Origin: Ectocarpus siliculosus
Lineage: Eukaryota > Sar > Phaeophyceae > Ectocarpales > Ectocarpaceae
NCBI GenBank assembly: GCA_000310025.1
Contig: FN649751.1
Location: forward strand, 747,726-811,725
DNA: 64,000 nt
Direction of reading: 5' to 3'
In this document: in pieces, positions 36,946 to 50,000 of the stretch
How the letters are laid out: each line of letters begins with the position of its first letter
How positions within the stretch are numbered: the first letter of the stretch is position 1
Position numbers and translations under genes: made by a program
Notes under the pieces: model-generated
Seen by the model: only the letters and a program-made list of their open reading frames with translations
What the model was told of the DNA's origin: nothing
Database searches by the model: none

Positions 36946-38060
36946 GCTGATTCCTCATCGCTGTGACTCTTTCTGTCATCGCAATGCCCAAGAATGACTG
37001 CCGAGAAAATTCCGTTGACAATGAATAGCGATCACATGACGACATCGGTATCTAGAGCAACAGAAGCGGCAGCAACAACGACGAGAAAGAGGTGTTGTGT
37101 TTTGTTTTGGTCCGACGTGTTACTGTGCTTATTTTAGCCGGATGTTCTCGAGCAACTAGCAATCGATTCACCTGTCACGGAGCAAAACAAATACGGCACC
37201 CTGGGTTCTTTTCGCTGCGTCCTGATGTGGAGGGACAGCTGCGCACTGAGATAATACGGTTCAGGAGCGCATAGCCCCACATGCTGTTACCTTCGTACGT
37301 GCGTACCCAAGAAACACTGTGGAGAGCTTTAGAGTAAGCATGCGGGTATACGGTAGATGTTTGAAGTTCATTTCACAGAGTCTGCACGTAGGCAAACTAT
37401 CTGTATCACACCACTTTCCTGTGCAGTAGAGCCCCCTTAGAGGACAAGCTGCAGCTGCGATTGGCCAAGGCTGTGCGGGTCGTCATCGCCCGACGCGCAT
37501 TCCACCCAAATCGAAAGACTGACGTTTTGACGTGTTTGACGTGTTCGAACGGCAATGAGACAGACGTGTTTGGAAGTGGTGTGGTGATGGTGGCAAACGG
37601 GTCGCCCGTAGAGGTTGAGAGTGTCGAACCGAACCGCCTGGAGACCCTACCCACACGAGGAAAGAAGATCACTGGAAGGGTCTTGAGAGGTGAAGTTTTC
37701 ATGCCGGCTGAAGGACCGACATGGCGAGGAAAAGAGTCTGCAATGCAATGGGTTGGGTTGAGTCCTTCTCTCGCTGCATCTTTGCGCATAGCAGCAGTTC
37801 GAGGTTGATCGTCACCCACCGCCGCCACTGCTTGTGGGCGTTTTTCTACACGCCAGTTTCGCGCCAATCGCCATCGGGAAACGAAGGCAGCATCCCGCAC
37901 AACGCTCCCAGACGACCTGTTTGCATTTATTTCGCGTTTCGACTCGACTTCGATTTCCACACTTCCCCCACACGGGCATTGGCCGACACCGTTCGCCACG
38001 TTTAAATATCAAAGAACGTTATATCTGTTTTGCGTTTTTTTAAGAAAAGCGTATTGCGTC

Positions 38061-38204
38061 ATGACTTCCATTCAACCGGTCGGACACGAACAGGTGTACG
38101 AGGTGGCGCTGCAGCTCTGGGACTCGCGATGCCGCGAGGTGCTGCCCCGGTCCGACCACGAGAGGTACTGCGATGTCCCGCGCCACGCTGATATACTAGA
38201 CTGA
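38061..38204 (+). other. Possible orphan exon or short ORF (47 codons)
   Basis: An ATG-initiated frame, MTSIQPVGHEQVYEVALQ and onward to RYCDVPRHADILD, has the GC-rich composition of the exons and contains both an acceptor-like GAACAG before GTGTACGAG and a donor-like GAG|GTACTG. The pattern VYEVALQLWDSRCREVL is loosely like the last exons of sulfotransferases (LVRLYNETRLDLQWKRVF), so a remnant of a duplicated 3' end is conceivable. No partner exon was found. Confidence 0.2.
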
Positions 38205-38551
38205 GAAACGGTAACAGTAAATGTTTGCGATTGGCTTTCGACGACGGAGAAGAACGTGCGTACGTATTTTGTGGTCATCACCGCACCCCCCCCACCGGTT
38301 CCTCGTGATACATACGAAGCAATTCGGTATAACCGCCTTGACCAATGTTTGCCCTTGCTGGTGGGGATTGTTCGATAAACGAGACAAAGCCACTGGTGAA
38401 TGAATGTCTCTGATCGGTTGATTTTTCCAACATTGTTGTAAGGCGGTATCTTCTTCGGATGCTTGGTTAATTTGTTCTGATCGATGCTGGAGACATCTAG
38501 GGAGGGTGGTTTGATCGGATTGGAAGAGAGCAAAGCTCGGGTCATACAGCA

Positions 38552-38628
38552 GTGGCTTAGTCGTTAGGTAGATAACCTCGCAAACTTCTCACGTTTGGGA
38601 CGTGGGTTCGAATCTCGGCGCAGTCACA
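38552..38628 (+). other. tRNA-Glu-like sequence (pseudo-tRNA or SINE head)
   Basis: A-box-like TGGCTTAGTCGTTAGG is followed by a 5-bp anticodon stem CAAAC/GTTTG closing a 7-nt loop TTCTCAC (anticodon CTC, Glu, with T33 and A37), then B-box-like GGGTTCGAATCTC with a TTCGAAT loop. The T stem has a mismatch and two wobbles, and the sequences where the acceptor stem should be do not pair, so a working tRNA is unlikely. A tRNA-derived SINE head or a decayed tRNA gene fits better. Confidence 0.4.
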
Positions 38629-41007
38629 TGACCTGGGATATTTTTCTCACAAGATGCCCAGACAATGGGGGCAGACAGCGATAGTTTCGTGCGTATTCAA
38701 GAACTTGAGGTCGACGAGGGAAAAAAATGGTTACGTCCTTCCCGCAACACAATTCAAGGCAGGCAATGTAGAAGAAAGGCGGAGAACAACCCGCGTGTGG
38801 CTGTGACCCCGGGTGGTGCTTATTTTAGCCGAAAGGTAGTGTACGGACTGGCGTCCAGAAAGAATGTGATGCCGACAAAACATTGAAAATGCATTTGTTG
38901 CGTTTTGTTTGTCTGTGGGTGATTGTTTCGCGCCAGCCACGTTGTTTATTTTTTTTCTGTTTTTGTGGAGGCTTGGGGTCTCTTCGAGTATGTCGGCGAG
39001 GGAAATCAATGCGCATCCATCGGAGTACGGAACATGGTCATTTTTCTGCTTTCGGCTCTCGTTGTTCGGAATGTAAGTCGTTGCTGTTTCGTCTCTCGTT
39101 GTACGGTAGCGTGAGTATTTTCTGTGTTTGTCGCTCGTTGTGGTCTGTTTGGGCGGTGGGAATCACCACGCCTAGAGCCGAGACATTGTGGAAAAGCATG
39201 TCCTTGTGTTTTGTTTTGTTGTTGATGTATTGAGCGTGGTTTCGCCATTTATTCCCGTGGCGGACATTAGTACCCTGGCCTGGTTGTATTAAATTGCTTT
39301 CTTGGCGGCCTGGCTGCTGGGGTAAGAATAATTGGTTAGTCTTCAACCATGTCTAGAGTCCAAACGTCACGGACGACGATAACAGCCATGGTGATTGGCT
39401 TGATGGATATGTTGATCTTTCAGTAGAATGATGTGACGATGATCCCCTCTCCGTGTTGATTGCAGATTTTCAGTTTACAGCGTGTAGCACAGGACTTGTG
39501 TTGTTAAGTTTCTTGGTACATGTATCATTTGATCCTTCCTTTTCTTCGTGCCGTCCCTGTTTAACGTTGGATATGTCCGCTTCACTCTTGTAGACTTTTT
39601 CCTACAATGTAATGTGTAATGTAGGTTGTTTGTGTTCGCCCCCCGCTTACGTTTCGCTATTGTGTATCCTCAAAATATCGCTGGGACTGCTGTGTTTTCT
39701 GGATCTTGACTCATTGGATCCTCCTTGTAATCTCTGCCAAAGGCGGCGAGAGTTGGAAATTGGTGTTTATTGGAGTTCTCAGAAGTGGCCCTTTATTTTA
39801 TGCAAGGTCTCCGGGCTCGGGCGCCACGCCCGCGCCCTCAGAGTTAGGCTGAAAGGAAGGGTGTGGTGCGTGAAGATTGTGCACGGCATACCGAGGGCAC
39901 GAAGCTGGAAAAGAGTTTCCGACTAAATGTTGCGACATGACGGAAGATTCGAACGCCATACTTCCCGTTCACTCAAGAAAGTGGTGTACCCCAGCGCGGT
40001 GCAGGAAGGACTGGATACTAGCTGTAAGGGTAGAGCAGCCGCGCGGACCAGGACATGAAGTTCTCTGACTCGACTCAATAAGCGCGTCACTGCTCATTTT
40101 CGTGAGGTCGGAGTATGAAAATCACGGAAGGAACAACCTTGCACAACAGCACCAACAATTCAACATGACTGAAATCGAGTTTGCATGTATGCTGCACCAT
40201 TCACTTGAATACACCCCTGCCCATCAGCGCAGAATGAACAGCAGAGGTTCAAATAACGCACGATTCGCGTGCGGCAATAAGTGCCGCACGAACATGAGAC
40301 CATGCACTACACGCAGTCAACGAGTACAGTAGAAAAACACCACCAACAGAACACGAAATGGGTGGGTGCTACACATTTAAAAGAGACAAGCAACAATGGA
40401 GCAGAGAAACAGCAGCCAAAGTTGAAACCCGTCACCGGCCATCCAACAGCCACAGCACACGAGGGACAAAGTCACGCCATGAGTTTTGCCGAATTTGGTT
40501 AGGCCCTTACCTCCCAAAACAACGTCGTACCGGCTATTGGGTGCTTTACTTGGTCTACACGGTCGATGAAAAACACACCACACCAGGCAAACAGTCGAAT
40601 GCATTCACGTACAGAGACACGTAGAGGTGAGCATACACGTGTGTGACGAGGTGCCCGAAATTCATGCCGTACGCACTCCGCAATCTTAACACGTGGGAGG
40701 AGCGCCACACATCGCGCGCGCAACGAACGAAATTATCGAGCACAACAGCAGCGCGGTTCACAACGGCCCGAACACCTTCGTTCGGAAACACAAAATGGTT
40801 AGACTTGGGGCATTCCAAAACCGATCCAAGTCCCGACAAGCAGAGCGCACCCTTGCCATGCCGAAGAGCAGTGTGACGAAGAATTCACACCATGCTACAA
40901 TTGTAGTGGGAAAAGGGTCCAAAGTTGAAGACCGACGTTGGCGGCATGTAGTCGCCCGATGGAGCAACGACGTTCACGAGTCTCGACGAGCCAGATCTCC
41001 ACACCCC

Positions 41008-44000
41008 CTACTGCCAAACGTTGTCCTCCTCGTCTTCCCCTACGAAATCGGCTTCTTGATCACTCTCAACAACGTCACCGCCCGCACCACTACCGCGCTG
41101 CTCCGGCGCGTCGCCCTCGCCCCTCTCCTCTCCACCACCACTAACGCTTCTTTCATCCTCGAGCTCCACGTCCGGAGTCGATTCGGCAGCTTCTCCATGT
41201 TCCTGTGCTCGCGACGGCAAGTCTTGCTGCTCGGCGTCATCGTCATCTTCTTGAACCTCACCACCAGTATCGTCGCCGTAGCTTGCTTGCTCATCTTGCT
41301 CCTCCACAGCTTCGTTGGCGTTGTCGTCGCTGTCCCGCCTGGCGACATCCCGTGCCTCTCCGAAGGACTCCTGGGTCTCTTGCTCTTGGGAAGCTTTCTG
41401 ATTGAGCCGTTCCTCTTCCAGCGCCTGGTCCAAGCGCTGCTCAAGAGCGAAGGCGTCTCCCTTAACTCTCTCCAGATCCCGCGTTAGCAGCTGCGATAGC
41501 ATCCCACATTCGCACGAAAGACGGATCAATACCAAATGTCAACGTGCGAGAGGGCCGCATGACTCAGGAGATGAAATCTACCATGGATGACTCCACAGGT
41601 GCTCACAGAGGTCGAGCAAAAAAATCAAGTCTACGGTTTTCGCCGAATGTTGTGCCTAGAGCGAAAGGCATACGCTGGTGGCAAAATATGAAACCGCAGG
41701 CAGAAACGCAAACGGACACACTCTGACAAGGGGGAATGATGTGAAGGGAAAACACAAGACCGGGAAGTTTGGCCTACCTCCCGATGCTCGCTCTCCCAAC
41801 AACGCCTTCAGCAGAACACATGCAGCTCAACAAAAAAAGGATTAATAGACTACTCGTTCGAAGGGATGGGTGAGAGAGAAACTTCCTGGGTATTGGACGT
41901 ATCAACAACCTACACGTTGAGGAAGAAGTGATGCCCGACGGAACACGAAACACATGCAGAGGGAAATTTTTTGTCGACAATCCAGCTAAAAAAAATGCTC
42001 GTCCAAGAGAAACACAGTAGCGGGGATGTAGGAATAACGCAAAAAGTGAAAACAAACCAAGATTTGCGAAGCACGTGGTCACACGCGACGCGGTGAATAC
42101 GCCACATTCACGTTCATACCTTACCACACAGAAATGAGGAAACAAAACATTACAGCAGAGGTCCCTGTTTAGTGCCGGGTGAATAGCGCCTGTGCCCGGT
42201 ATAGTACCGGTGCTTTCGGCGGACACACACTGCACTGCCACGTCATTCTCAATAGTTTGAATAGTGCCGCTCCGGTACGGCACCGGCGAATTTTCTGAGC
42301 ATTTGCCCGAACTAAACAGGGACCTCTGCTAAACTACTGGGAAAAGCTAAAAAAGACGTGGAGAACGATGGAGAAACCGAGCAAACGGCAGATTTGCTTG
42401 ACGTGAAAAAGATGAATCATTCACCGCGAAAATATAGGGCAAATGATCTTCGGACATGGTTCTCCAGCAAGGCAAAATACAGAAAACAGCCAACTCAGTA
42501 ATCAGAGGGAATGTTGTCACAAAAAAAAAAAGACGCTAAATACAGCGCATCGGCGGACTAAATAGGTACCTGGAGGCGGACGGATCCTCCCTGGCGAGAC
42601 AGCATCTTTTCGGTTTCGCGCTCCACCAACCGGCACTCTTCTTCCCGCCTACCGACCTCAGATATCGCCTCGACGACCTTAGAAAACACTTCCCCAAGCG
42701 CGTGCAGGTGCCTGGCGTTGCACGGCATTGGTGAGCACCCGGGGGGGGGGGTTAGGAGCAGCGTGTCGAGGCAACGTGTTCACGTCCGTCTCAGCACTCA
42801 GAAGGGACAATCAAAACAAACAAAGCGTGAAAGATGGGTACAAGTGGCGGTGGCACTTCTTGTCCACTAATTTGCCCACCCATGAAACCTTTTTGATCGT
42901 GTGTACCCCCGACTCTTGAACGACCAAACTGCAAAGAATCGCTGACTGGTCCAACGGCAACGCCACGAAAAAATGCCTACGCAACACTCGACAAAACAGC
43001 AGTCGCACACACAATCGATGGAATCGATCCAGAGTATTCTTTTCGACGGGTCCACGAATGAACCAACCCATCGAACAAGGGTGGCAATTGAAAATAAACT
43101 TACACGCCAGCCCTTGCGTCTTCTTCCGACCTCCCCCTGTCCCAACTCTTTTCTCTCTGTCTCACTTGTACGCTTCGGTGAAGTCCTTCGCGCGGTCCTT
43201 GTTGGCCCCGCCACCCCCGGACTTGGCCTGCTTCGCGGCCGAGAATATCCTCTCCTCCGGCAAGGCCTCCGCCCTCCCCAGCAACTCCCAGGCGCCATTC
43301 GCCTCCCTGCGAGAGTCCAGGACCTCGGTGAGAGAGATCGCGATTTCCTTGGCGGGAAGAGGAGGGGATGGGACACACGACACGGGGGGGGGGGGGGGGG
43401 GGGGAAAAAAAAAAAGGGCCCCCAAAAGGTGAAAAAAAAAAAGGAAAAGGGGCGGGTTGTTTGGAAGAAAAAAAAAAATCCCAAAAACCAAACCGGGGGG
43501 GGGATTAGAATAANNNNNNNNNNNNNNNNNNNNNNNNNNNNNNNNNNNNNNNNNNNNNNNNNNNNNNNNNNNNNNNNNNNNNNNNNNNNNNNNNNNNNNN
43601 NNNNNNNNNNNNNTTGGAATTTGGGTGTTTTGGGGGGGGGAAATTTTTTTTTTTGGGGAAGGGTTTGGGTTGTGAGAGAGAAATTTAGGGGGGGATTTGG
43701 ATTTTTTGGGGGGGTAGGGGAATGGGGGGGGGGGGATGGGTTTTTTTTGGGGGGGAAGGGGGGGGGTGGGGGTATAGAAAGGGGGGGGGGGGGGGGGGGG
43801 GGATGAAATGAGATGGCACGCAAAATGCTGAGAACGAACAGGGAAAGGGGCAGGTTGCTTGGGAGGAAGAGAGATAATCCAACACACGACACGTGGGGGG
43901 GATTGAGATGATATGGTACGCAGCAAAACATCTGCTTGCGGGACGGACAGGGAAAAATAGCGGGTTACATGGAAGAGAGAGAATCCAACACACGACACGG

Positions 44001-47000
44001 GGGGAATGACATACAAAGAAACATAGTAGATGGGCGCAAAGGAACCGCGGAGAGGGAAAAACAACTCGTGAGCTTCTTGGGCGGAAAACGGGTGACGAGA
44101 GCAGTCGATGCAAAGACAAGAGAGGAAGATCCATTGGAACAGGAGGTGATCGAAAAAACATTCATTGTACGGCACAATATCTGCTACATAAACACAAAAA
44201 CACAAGCGCGCCGAGAGAAACAGCAACCGGAACGGGGTTCTAGGCGAGGGAAATATCTCAACTTTTCGATTTTGTCGTGTGTCTTCAAAGACTTACCGCA
44301 ACACCAATAAAACCGCGCCAAAAATTACTTCATGATTAACTGAAACCGTCAGACGTAGCTGCGGGAACATGTTCCTCCACCTCTCCATCTCACTGACAAA
44401 GATGATAGGAGTATGAAACATGATCCTACGCTACAAGCGAATGGTGATGTGTTGGCCAAACAGGAGGAAACGACAATATGATCATGGTTTCGTGACGACG
44501 CGCAAGTACCCTAAGAAACTGCTCTCATTCTGTAACAATTTGACACACTGCTGTCTTGACAACGAAAAGAAGTAGTGAATGGCTACACTATCCCATCATG
44601 GCATTACGACGCGATCGGAGCATTAGGGGACCATACCAAAACATAAAGTGGCTGCCGCACGCTTACCAATGAAGTCCACGAATCAGACACCGTGACAGAA
44701 AACACCGCCCTCCAGCGTGCTCGATTGTTGTTTCGACAATTCCGCTGCTGCTACTGAACGTTCGCACGAATTAACCTACCTGTTTCTGGGCCGCGGCGTC
44801 CTCGCACAGGCTCGTGATTCGCTTGTCGATGTGCGACCGAAGAACCGCCTGGACAAAAATAAAACAAGACATAACACAACAGCAGGGTATGATACAAACG
44901 GAAAGTGGCGAGCTCGGTCAGAATCACCAAGGACCAAAACAATAAGAGCAAAACAGAAAAAAGCAACAGACGCAGACCACAAAAGCGCACATTGAGGCCA
45001 AGCTGTGAGGCGCAACAGTAGTCAAGCTCTTTTCGGCGGCAGGGTCTGCGTACGAAGAAAAGTGTTTGGAAGCTTGCCAACGGGCGAGTCGTAGTCGGCA
45101 CTGCATGCCACAAGTCCAACAACAAGCCCGGTCAGCACGGCACACCCCTGGGGTGCCGACAATCCCAGCCACAACTCTTCCAACGAACACAGGGCCCAGG
45201 CTTTGTGCGTGCAACAAGCAGGTGTCGCTAGCGGAAATTCGTCAGACTGTCCCCAGACACGAGGGCACATAATGCCGTACCTCGAGCTACTACCGGTGCT
45301 CTACCTCCAACAACGCATGCCAGCCGCCCTCCACTGACCATGGAGAGAAAACAAACACCAACATGAATGACCGTCCCCACAGACACAAACGACCACGAAA
45401 CTAGAGCACGCATGCATGATCTGACGCCACCCCAAGCCAACCCCGCCTCATGAAAGATATCCGGCAATCGTTCGCCGACGGCCCGAAGGAACCTGAAGAA
45501 GCAACTTCGGAGGCTTCCGTTAACACCACGAACGGAAAGTCACGTCCGATTCGCCGCATCAAGTGCCACAACGACAACAAGAGCACATTCACGTACGTGC
45601 AAGTCGAGATATGAGAACATCCTTCCGAGAACCACAAAAGGGCGAAGCGGAAAAAGCAGACAGACGTACCCCAGCGTTTCTCCTTTTTCTAGCCTCTTCG
45701 CTGTCGTCTTCCTCCTCCCCCCACTCCGCGTCCCCACCGCTGCCGCTCCCGCTACCGTCGCCGCCAATCCCCTTCTCCGGCCCGATGACAACTTCGCCCC
45801 TCGCCTTGCTTTCCCAGACCTCCGTGTCCCTAGCGGCTGCCTTGAGGGCGGACTCTTGCTGGCTCATGTCTTGGCACTCCGCGTAAATGCCGCGCATTTC
45901 TGTCACAAGGGCCCGACATCGCGCCTGGTTGCGTGGGGGTGACAAGGGCGAGTTGTCGGCCTGTCGTTCAGCTACTGCACTTCTCCGGGTTGCTATCAAC
46001 GTGAGGGGGGCGGGGGGACGCGCCCATGCAACGGAAACCACGATGTCATCGCCATTGCCAAAAAATAAAAAAACCCGAGCAGCTTTCTCCAAACGGGCAT
46101 CAGGAAGAACGACCCACAAATAATGCAAAAAGAAGAAAACGAAAGGAATGGTTAATGTCATTTGAAGCGAAGGATCGCAGTCTGCTGTCTTGTTCGGGCC
46201 AGAGACAAAAAGCAAACACCGAAAGATGCGTGGTGCACAAACTAACCTTCCGCCTCGCGAGTTTCTCCCGCTGAACGCGAACCACCGCCTCTAAGGGCTT
46301 CCACCCCTTTTCGAAGGCCTTCGCCGCCGCATGCATGCGCGCCTCGGCGGCGACGCACTCTTTCTGCATCCTCGAGGTCTCCGCAGCAGCGTCTGACGAA
46401 CAAGGGGCGGGGGAGACGCGTGGCGACATGAAGGGAGGGAGGGGTTGCAGCTTTCCAATCGTTGCTTGCCCTGAGCGTTGAGGACTTGGTACATCCATGG
46501 TTCGCCAAACAGGGAAGAGGCTGCTAGGAAGTATTTTCGGCACGAAAGAAATATGAGCACGTGGAGCACTCCGTTCAACCGTCCGATGGTTGTGAAGGCG
46601 GTTACGAATAGTTGCGTTTGAGGAAAGGAGGTGCTCAGCCGTGCTCGTGTCAGAAATGAACCAAGGTTTGCACCCCAGCGGATCATCGACATGCGGCACC
46701 CTCGGATCGAAGCCGTTCGATTTGTCGAGAGGCAAAGGCTTAAGGGTAGCAAGAGAAGCGTCGAGTGACGGGGTCAGGTACGCGACGGTTGTTTCTGCGG
46801 CACAAAACATCAAAACGTGGGGGCAAGCTTACTCGGGAGGAGTTCCAAGGCTTTGGCGGCGTAGCGGCAGTGCTTCTCCCTCTCCTCCGCCAAGCTACCC
46901 AGACGCCGCACTTCCTTCTCCAACTTCGCAGTGTGAAACAACAGGTAGGCAGCATGCTAAACAGTTGGCACTCGCGCATGGTAATCAAGATATCGAGCCT

Positions 47001-50000
47001 CCAAAAACTTACTAGTAGTTTCGAAGCACTGGGCAACATTGTGAGCTCGGCTACCTAGCGGCCACATTCGTAGCATACCCACCATAGGAAGTAAGAACTA
47101 AGAGACCCAGTCTAGGCGAAAACTGGACGTTTTTAAGAGCGGGCGCTAGCTGAGTTGGGTTGAGGTAACCCAGATCTACCAAAAAAACATTTGAGGGTCC
47201 TGGGCGGAGCGGGGGGGGGGAGAATGGACATCTTGTTAGCCTCTGGATCGAAGCAAGGCTGGGCAAGGAGTGGGATTAAGACAACTAACGAAAACACCTC
47301 AAGAGGCACCACAATATCATAGCAAAAACCACAAACGAAAACCATTCACTCTGTGAACTCGATACGGAACGTCTTCGCGTTAGACTGTGGGCTTAGAGCA
47401 CGGAAGAGGGTATCTAGTCCGCGGGGCCCCCGCAGCCTGACGTCGATTCACTCGGGGATGCGAAAATGACGTCACACGCATCACCTCATCTGCCTCCTCG
47501 TCTTGCCCCTCTCCTTCAGACAGTAGCCTCTTCAGCTCTAACTCTTTCGCCTCCACCTCGAACTGGCGAAACGGCACCGGTTCCGCCGCAACAAGATGAT
47601 CAAGACAAACAGCACAGCACATGACACCGGCACGGGATGTCACGCCGACCATCGAGCACGTTCGCGTGAACAGCAAAAACACACACAGCGGCAAGATCGC
47701 CGATTGAAAGCGGCACCATGGCTCACGGAACAAGTCGATGTGAATAGCTAGCTAGCTGCTTTCAGCCACATTCAGAGGCAATGGCGCCGGCCATTCGATC
47801 CTCGACACACACAAAAAAAACAAAATAACCACGCCCAGCCTAGGAGTTACAACCCATCCGCACAACGCAGGAGCGGGGCCGCCATCGCACCTGCAAGAAC
47901 ACCACATCGTCTTCCGTACCCTCCTCCTCCTCCTCCTCCTGCGGGGCCCCCTTCCCCCCTTCCACATCCCCTCCCTCCTCCGGCGGCAGAGCTTCTCCTT
48001 CGAGCAACGCAGAAGAACCGCCTCGATCTTCTGCGGCGTCCACTCCTCCTGGCTTTCCTCCATTCGCCGACAACCCTACCGTAGCAGCCTCTTCGTCACC
48101 CACACCACTAACTCCGCCCACCGCATCTCCCTCGTTCTCAGGTTCGGGGACCCCGGGACGTCGTTCGTCCTCTCCAGCAGCTTCGCTCGGCCCCGCGACG
48201 GGCTCCGCCGCCCCATGTCCTGTCGCACCGTCCGGGTCCGCGCAATCGCCATCGCCCGACCCTCCGGCCGGTTCCCCCGCTTCTTGATGTAACGGTTCGT
48301 CTGGGGCCTCCGAAGGCGGTGGCGGGTTCCCAACAGGGCTCTCTGGCTCCCCCTCTCCTGGTCCGTCTGAGGGGTCGACGCTGCCGACTGGAGCAGTGTC
48401 TTCGTCCCCGTTCTCGTCGCCGAAGCCTGCTTCCGGTGCCGATACATCGTCATCGCCCCCGGTGCTTGGCGCCGTTGTCTCTGCAGGAACCCCTTCGCCT
48501 TCGTCTCCCGTGCAGCTTCCCCCCTCGCTCGCTTCGCCTCTCGTCATTCCCTCCTCCTCGGCCTCAACTCCCGTCCCCACGGATGCTGTTGCATCTTCGC
48601 ACGATGGCTCCGCGGCAAACACGTTATCCTCTTCGTCGCTTTCCGTGTCGTCGCCGTACTCGTCGGAGACATGGCGAACGGGGGCCCCGTCGTCGTCGTC
48701 GTCGTTGCTATACCGCCCGTCGCGGCTCGCCTGGCCGCTACCCCGCTCTCCGATGGCATCTCCATCCTCTTCCGCAGACGGCGTGCTTCTTCCCGAGACC
48801 TCGGCTAGGGCTTCCTTTCCGCTGCCGGAGGGCGAACCCTTTCCCTCGACAATATCGGAAGCAGCAGAGCCCCCTTCTCCTGGCTCTTGTCGTCCGGAGG
48901 GAGGCGCGGGCAGCGCTGGATCCTCCATGCCGTCCACGTCACCAGTCTCGCCTGCCTCCGCCAAGGCGGTCGGCCGGTCACCAGCATCACCCCCCGCGTC
49001 TGATGGCGGAGTTTCTACCCCTCCCGGTCCGCTTTCAGACACTGCCTGCTCAACCCTCTCCTGAGCATCGGTCTCAGGAACGTTCTCGGCGACAGCAGAC
49101 TGCCGGCTGCTTGCATCTGTCCCCCCGACTACTCGTTCCGCTTCTTCTTCTTGGCCCTCAGACCGCGGCGACGCGTTGTCCTTGTCCTTGTCGGCGCTGC
49201 CGCGCTCTGCCGTCCCGCCGACATCGCTCGACAGTAGATCGTCGGCCTGTTGGCGCTCCTTTCCTTCTCCCGGCAAAAGCGGGGGCCCCGTGCCTGGAGC
49301 CAACTCCGGAGGGGGAGATTTTGCCTGAGGGGTTCGGCGGCGTGCATGCGTGCGTGAAAGGAGCGGGGAGTTGTTGACGACGGTGGCAAATCGGCTGGTA
49401 TGCATGACAGGATTGTGATCAACGAGTTCTGCGGGTGCGCTTGCGGATTCTTTTGTGAAAACCGTAACCATGAAATCGTGGAACAAACGACGGCAACCTA
49501 GACGTGCACATGCCCGCACAGACCTGGACCCGGAATGTGGCATTCCGGGTATCGCTTGACGAAAAAAGTGACGAGACAGCAGCCGACGAGTACGCTATCG
49601 AAACGGACATTGCTCTGATCCAACTCGTAAGCCGGCGCCGAGCCATTGGTGTGTGCTGCGCAATACGCTCTTCCGTGTTCCGTGATACGGCGTCGCACGT
49701 CGGCACCGCTTGACCCATCAGCCTTCGGTAGTGAAGGCTGGTTACGACAAGGTTGAAAACACAAGGTTGCTTCTTAAGGAAAGAGAAATGAAAGAATAGG
49801 GAGCCTTACCCCATCGGGCGGCAGCATCGTCAGCAAATCCAGCAGCATCCGGCGAGTGTCCTCCCCGCCCGGGTACAGCAGCTGGTGCGCTGACAAGGGT
49901 TCGGCGTAGCCCGCGCCCTGAGGCCAACAAAAACAATTCGGCCAGTATCAGACCACAAGACTCGTGCTGTGTGCACCCGACCAAGAAAAGTTGGTCTCGA

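Larger units (their letters stand above)
36719..41007. other. Convergent intergenic region, no convincing gene
   Basis: This lies between the 3' ends of the sulfotransferase (plus) and CCDC22 (minus). Open frames at 37406-37999 (minus, 197 codons) and 37461-37808 (plus) overlap each other antisense and show no domain. It contains an (ATTC)n run at 36900-36944, a possible exon near 38061 and a tRNA-like sequence near 38552. The rest looks featureless. Confidence 0.55.

Noticed and set aside
37406-37999. 197-codon minus ORF and overlapping plus ORF
   Set aside because: Mutually antisense, no domain, no family resemblance; neither can be preferred.
48319-49377. 352-codon plus-strand ORF
   Set aside because: Antisense shadow of the acidic CCDC22 exon; its Arg/Pro-rich content is what the reverse of Glu/Gly codons gives.
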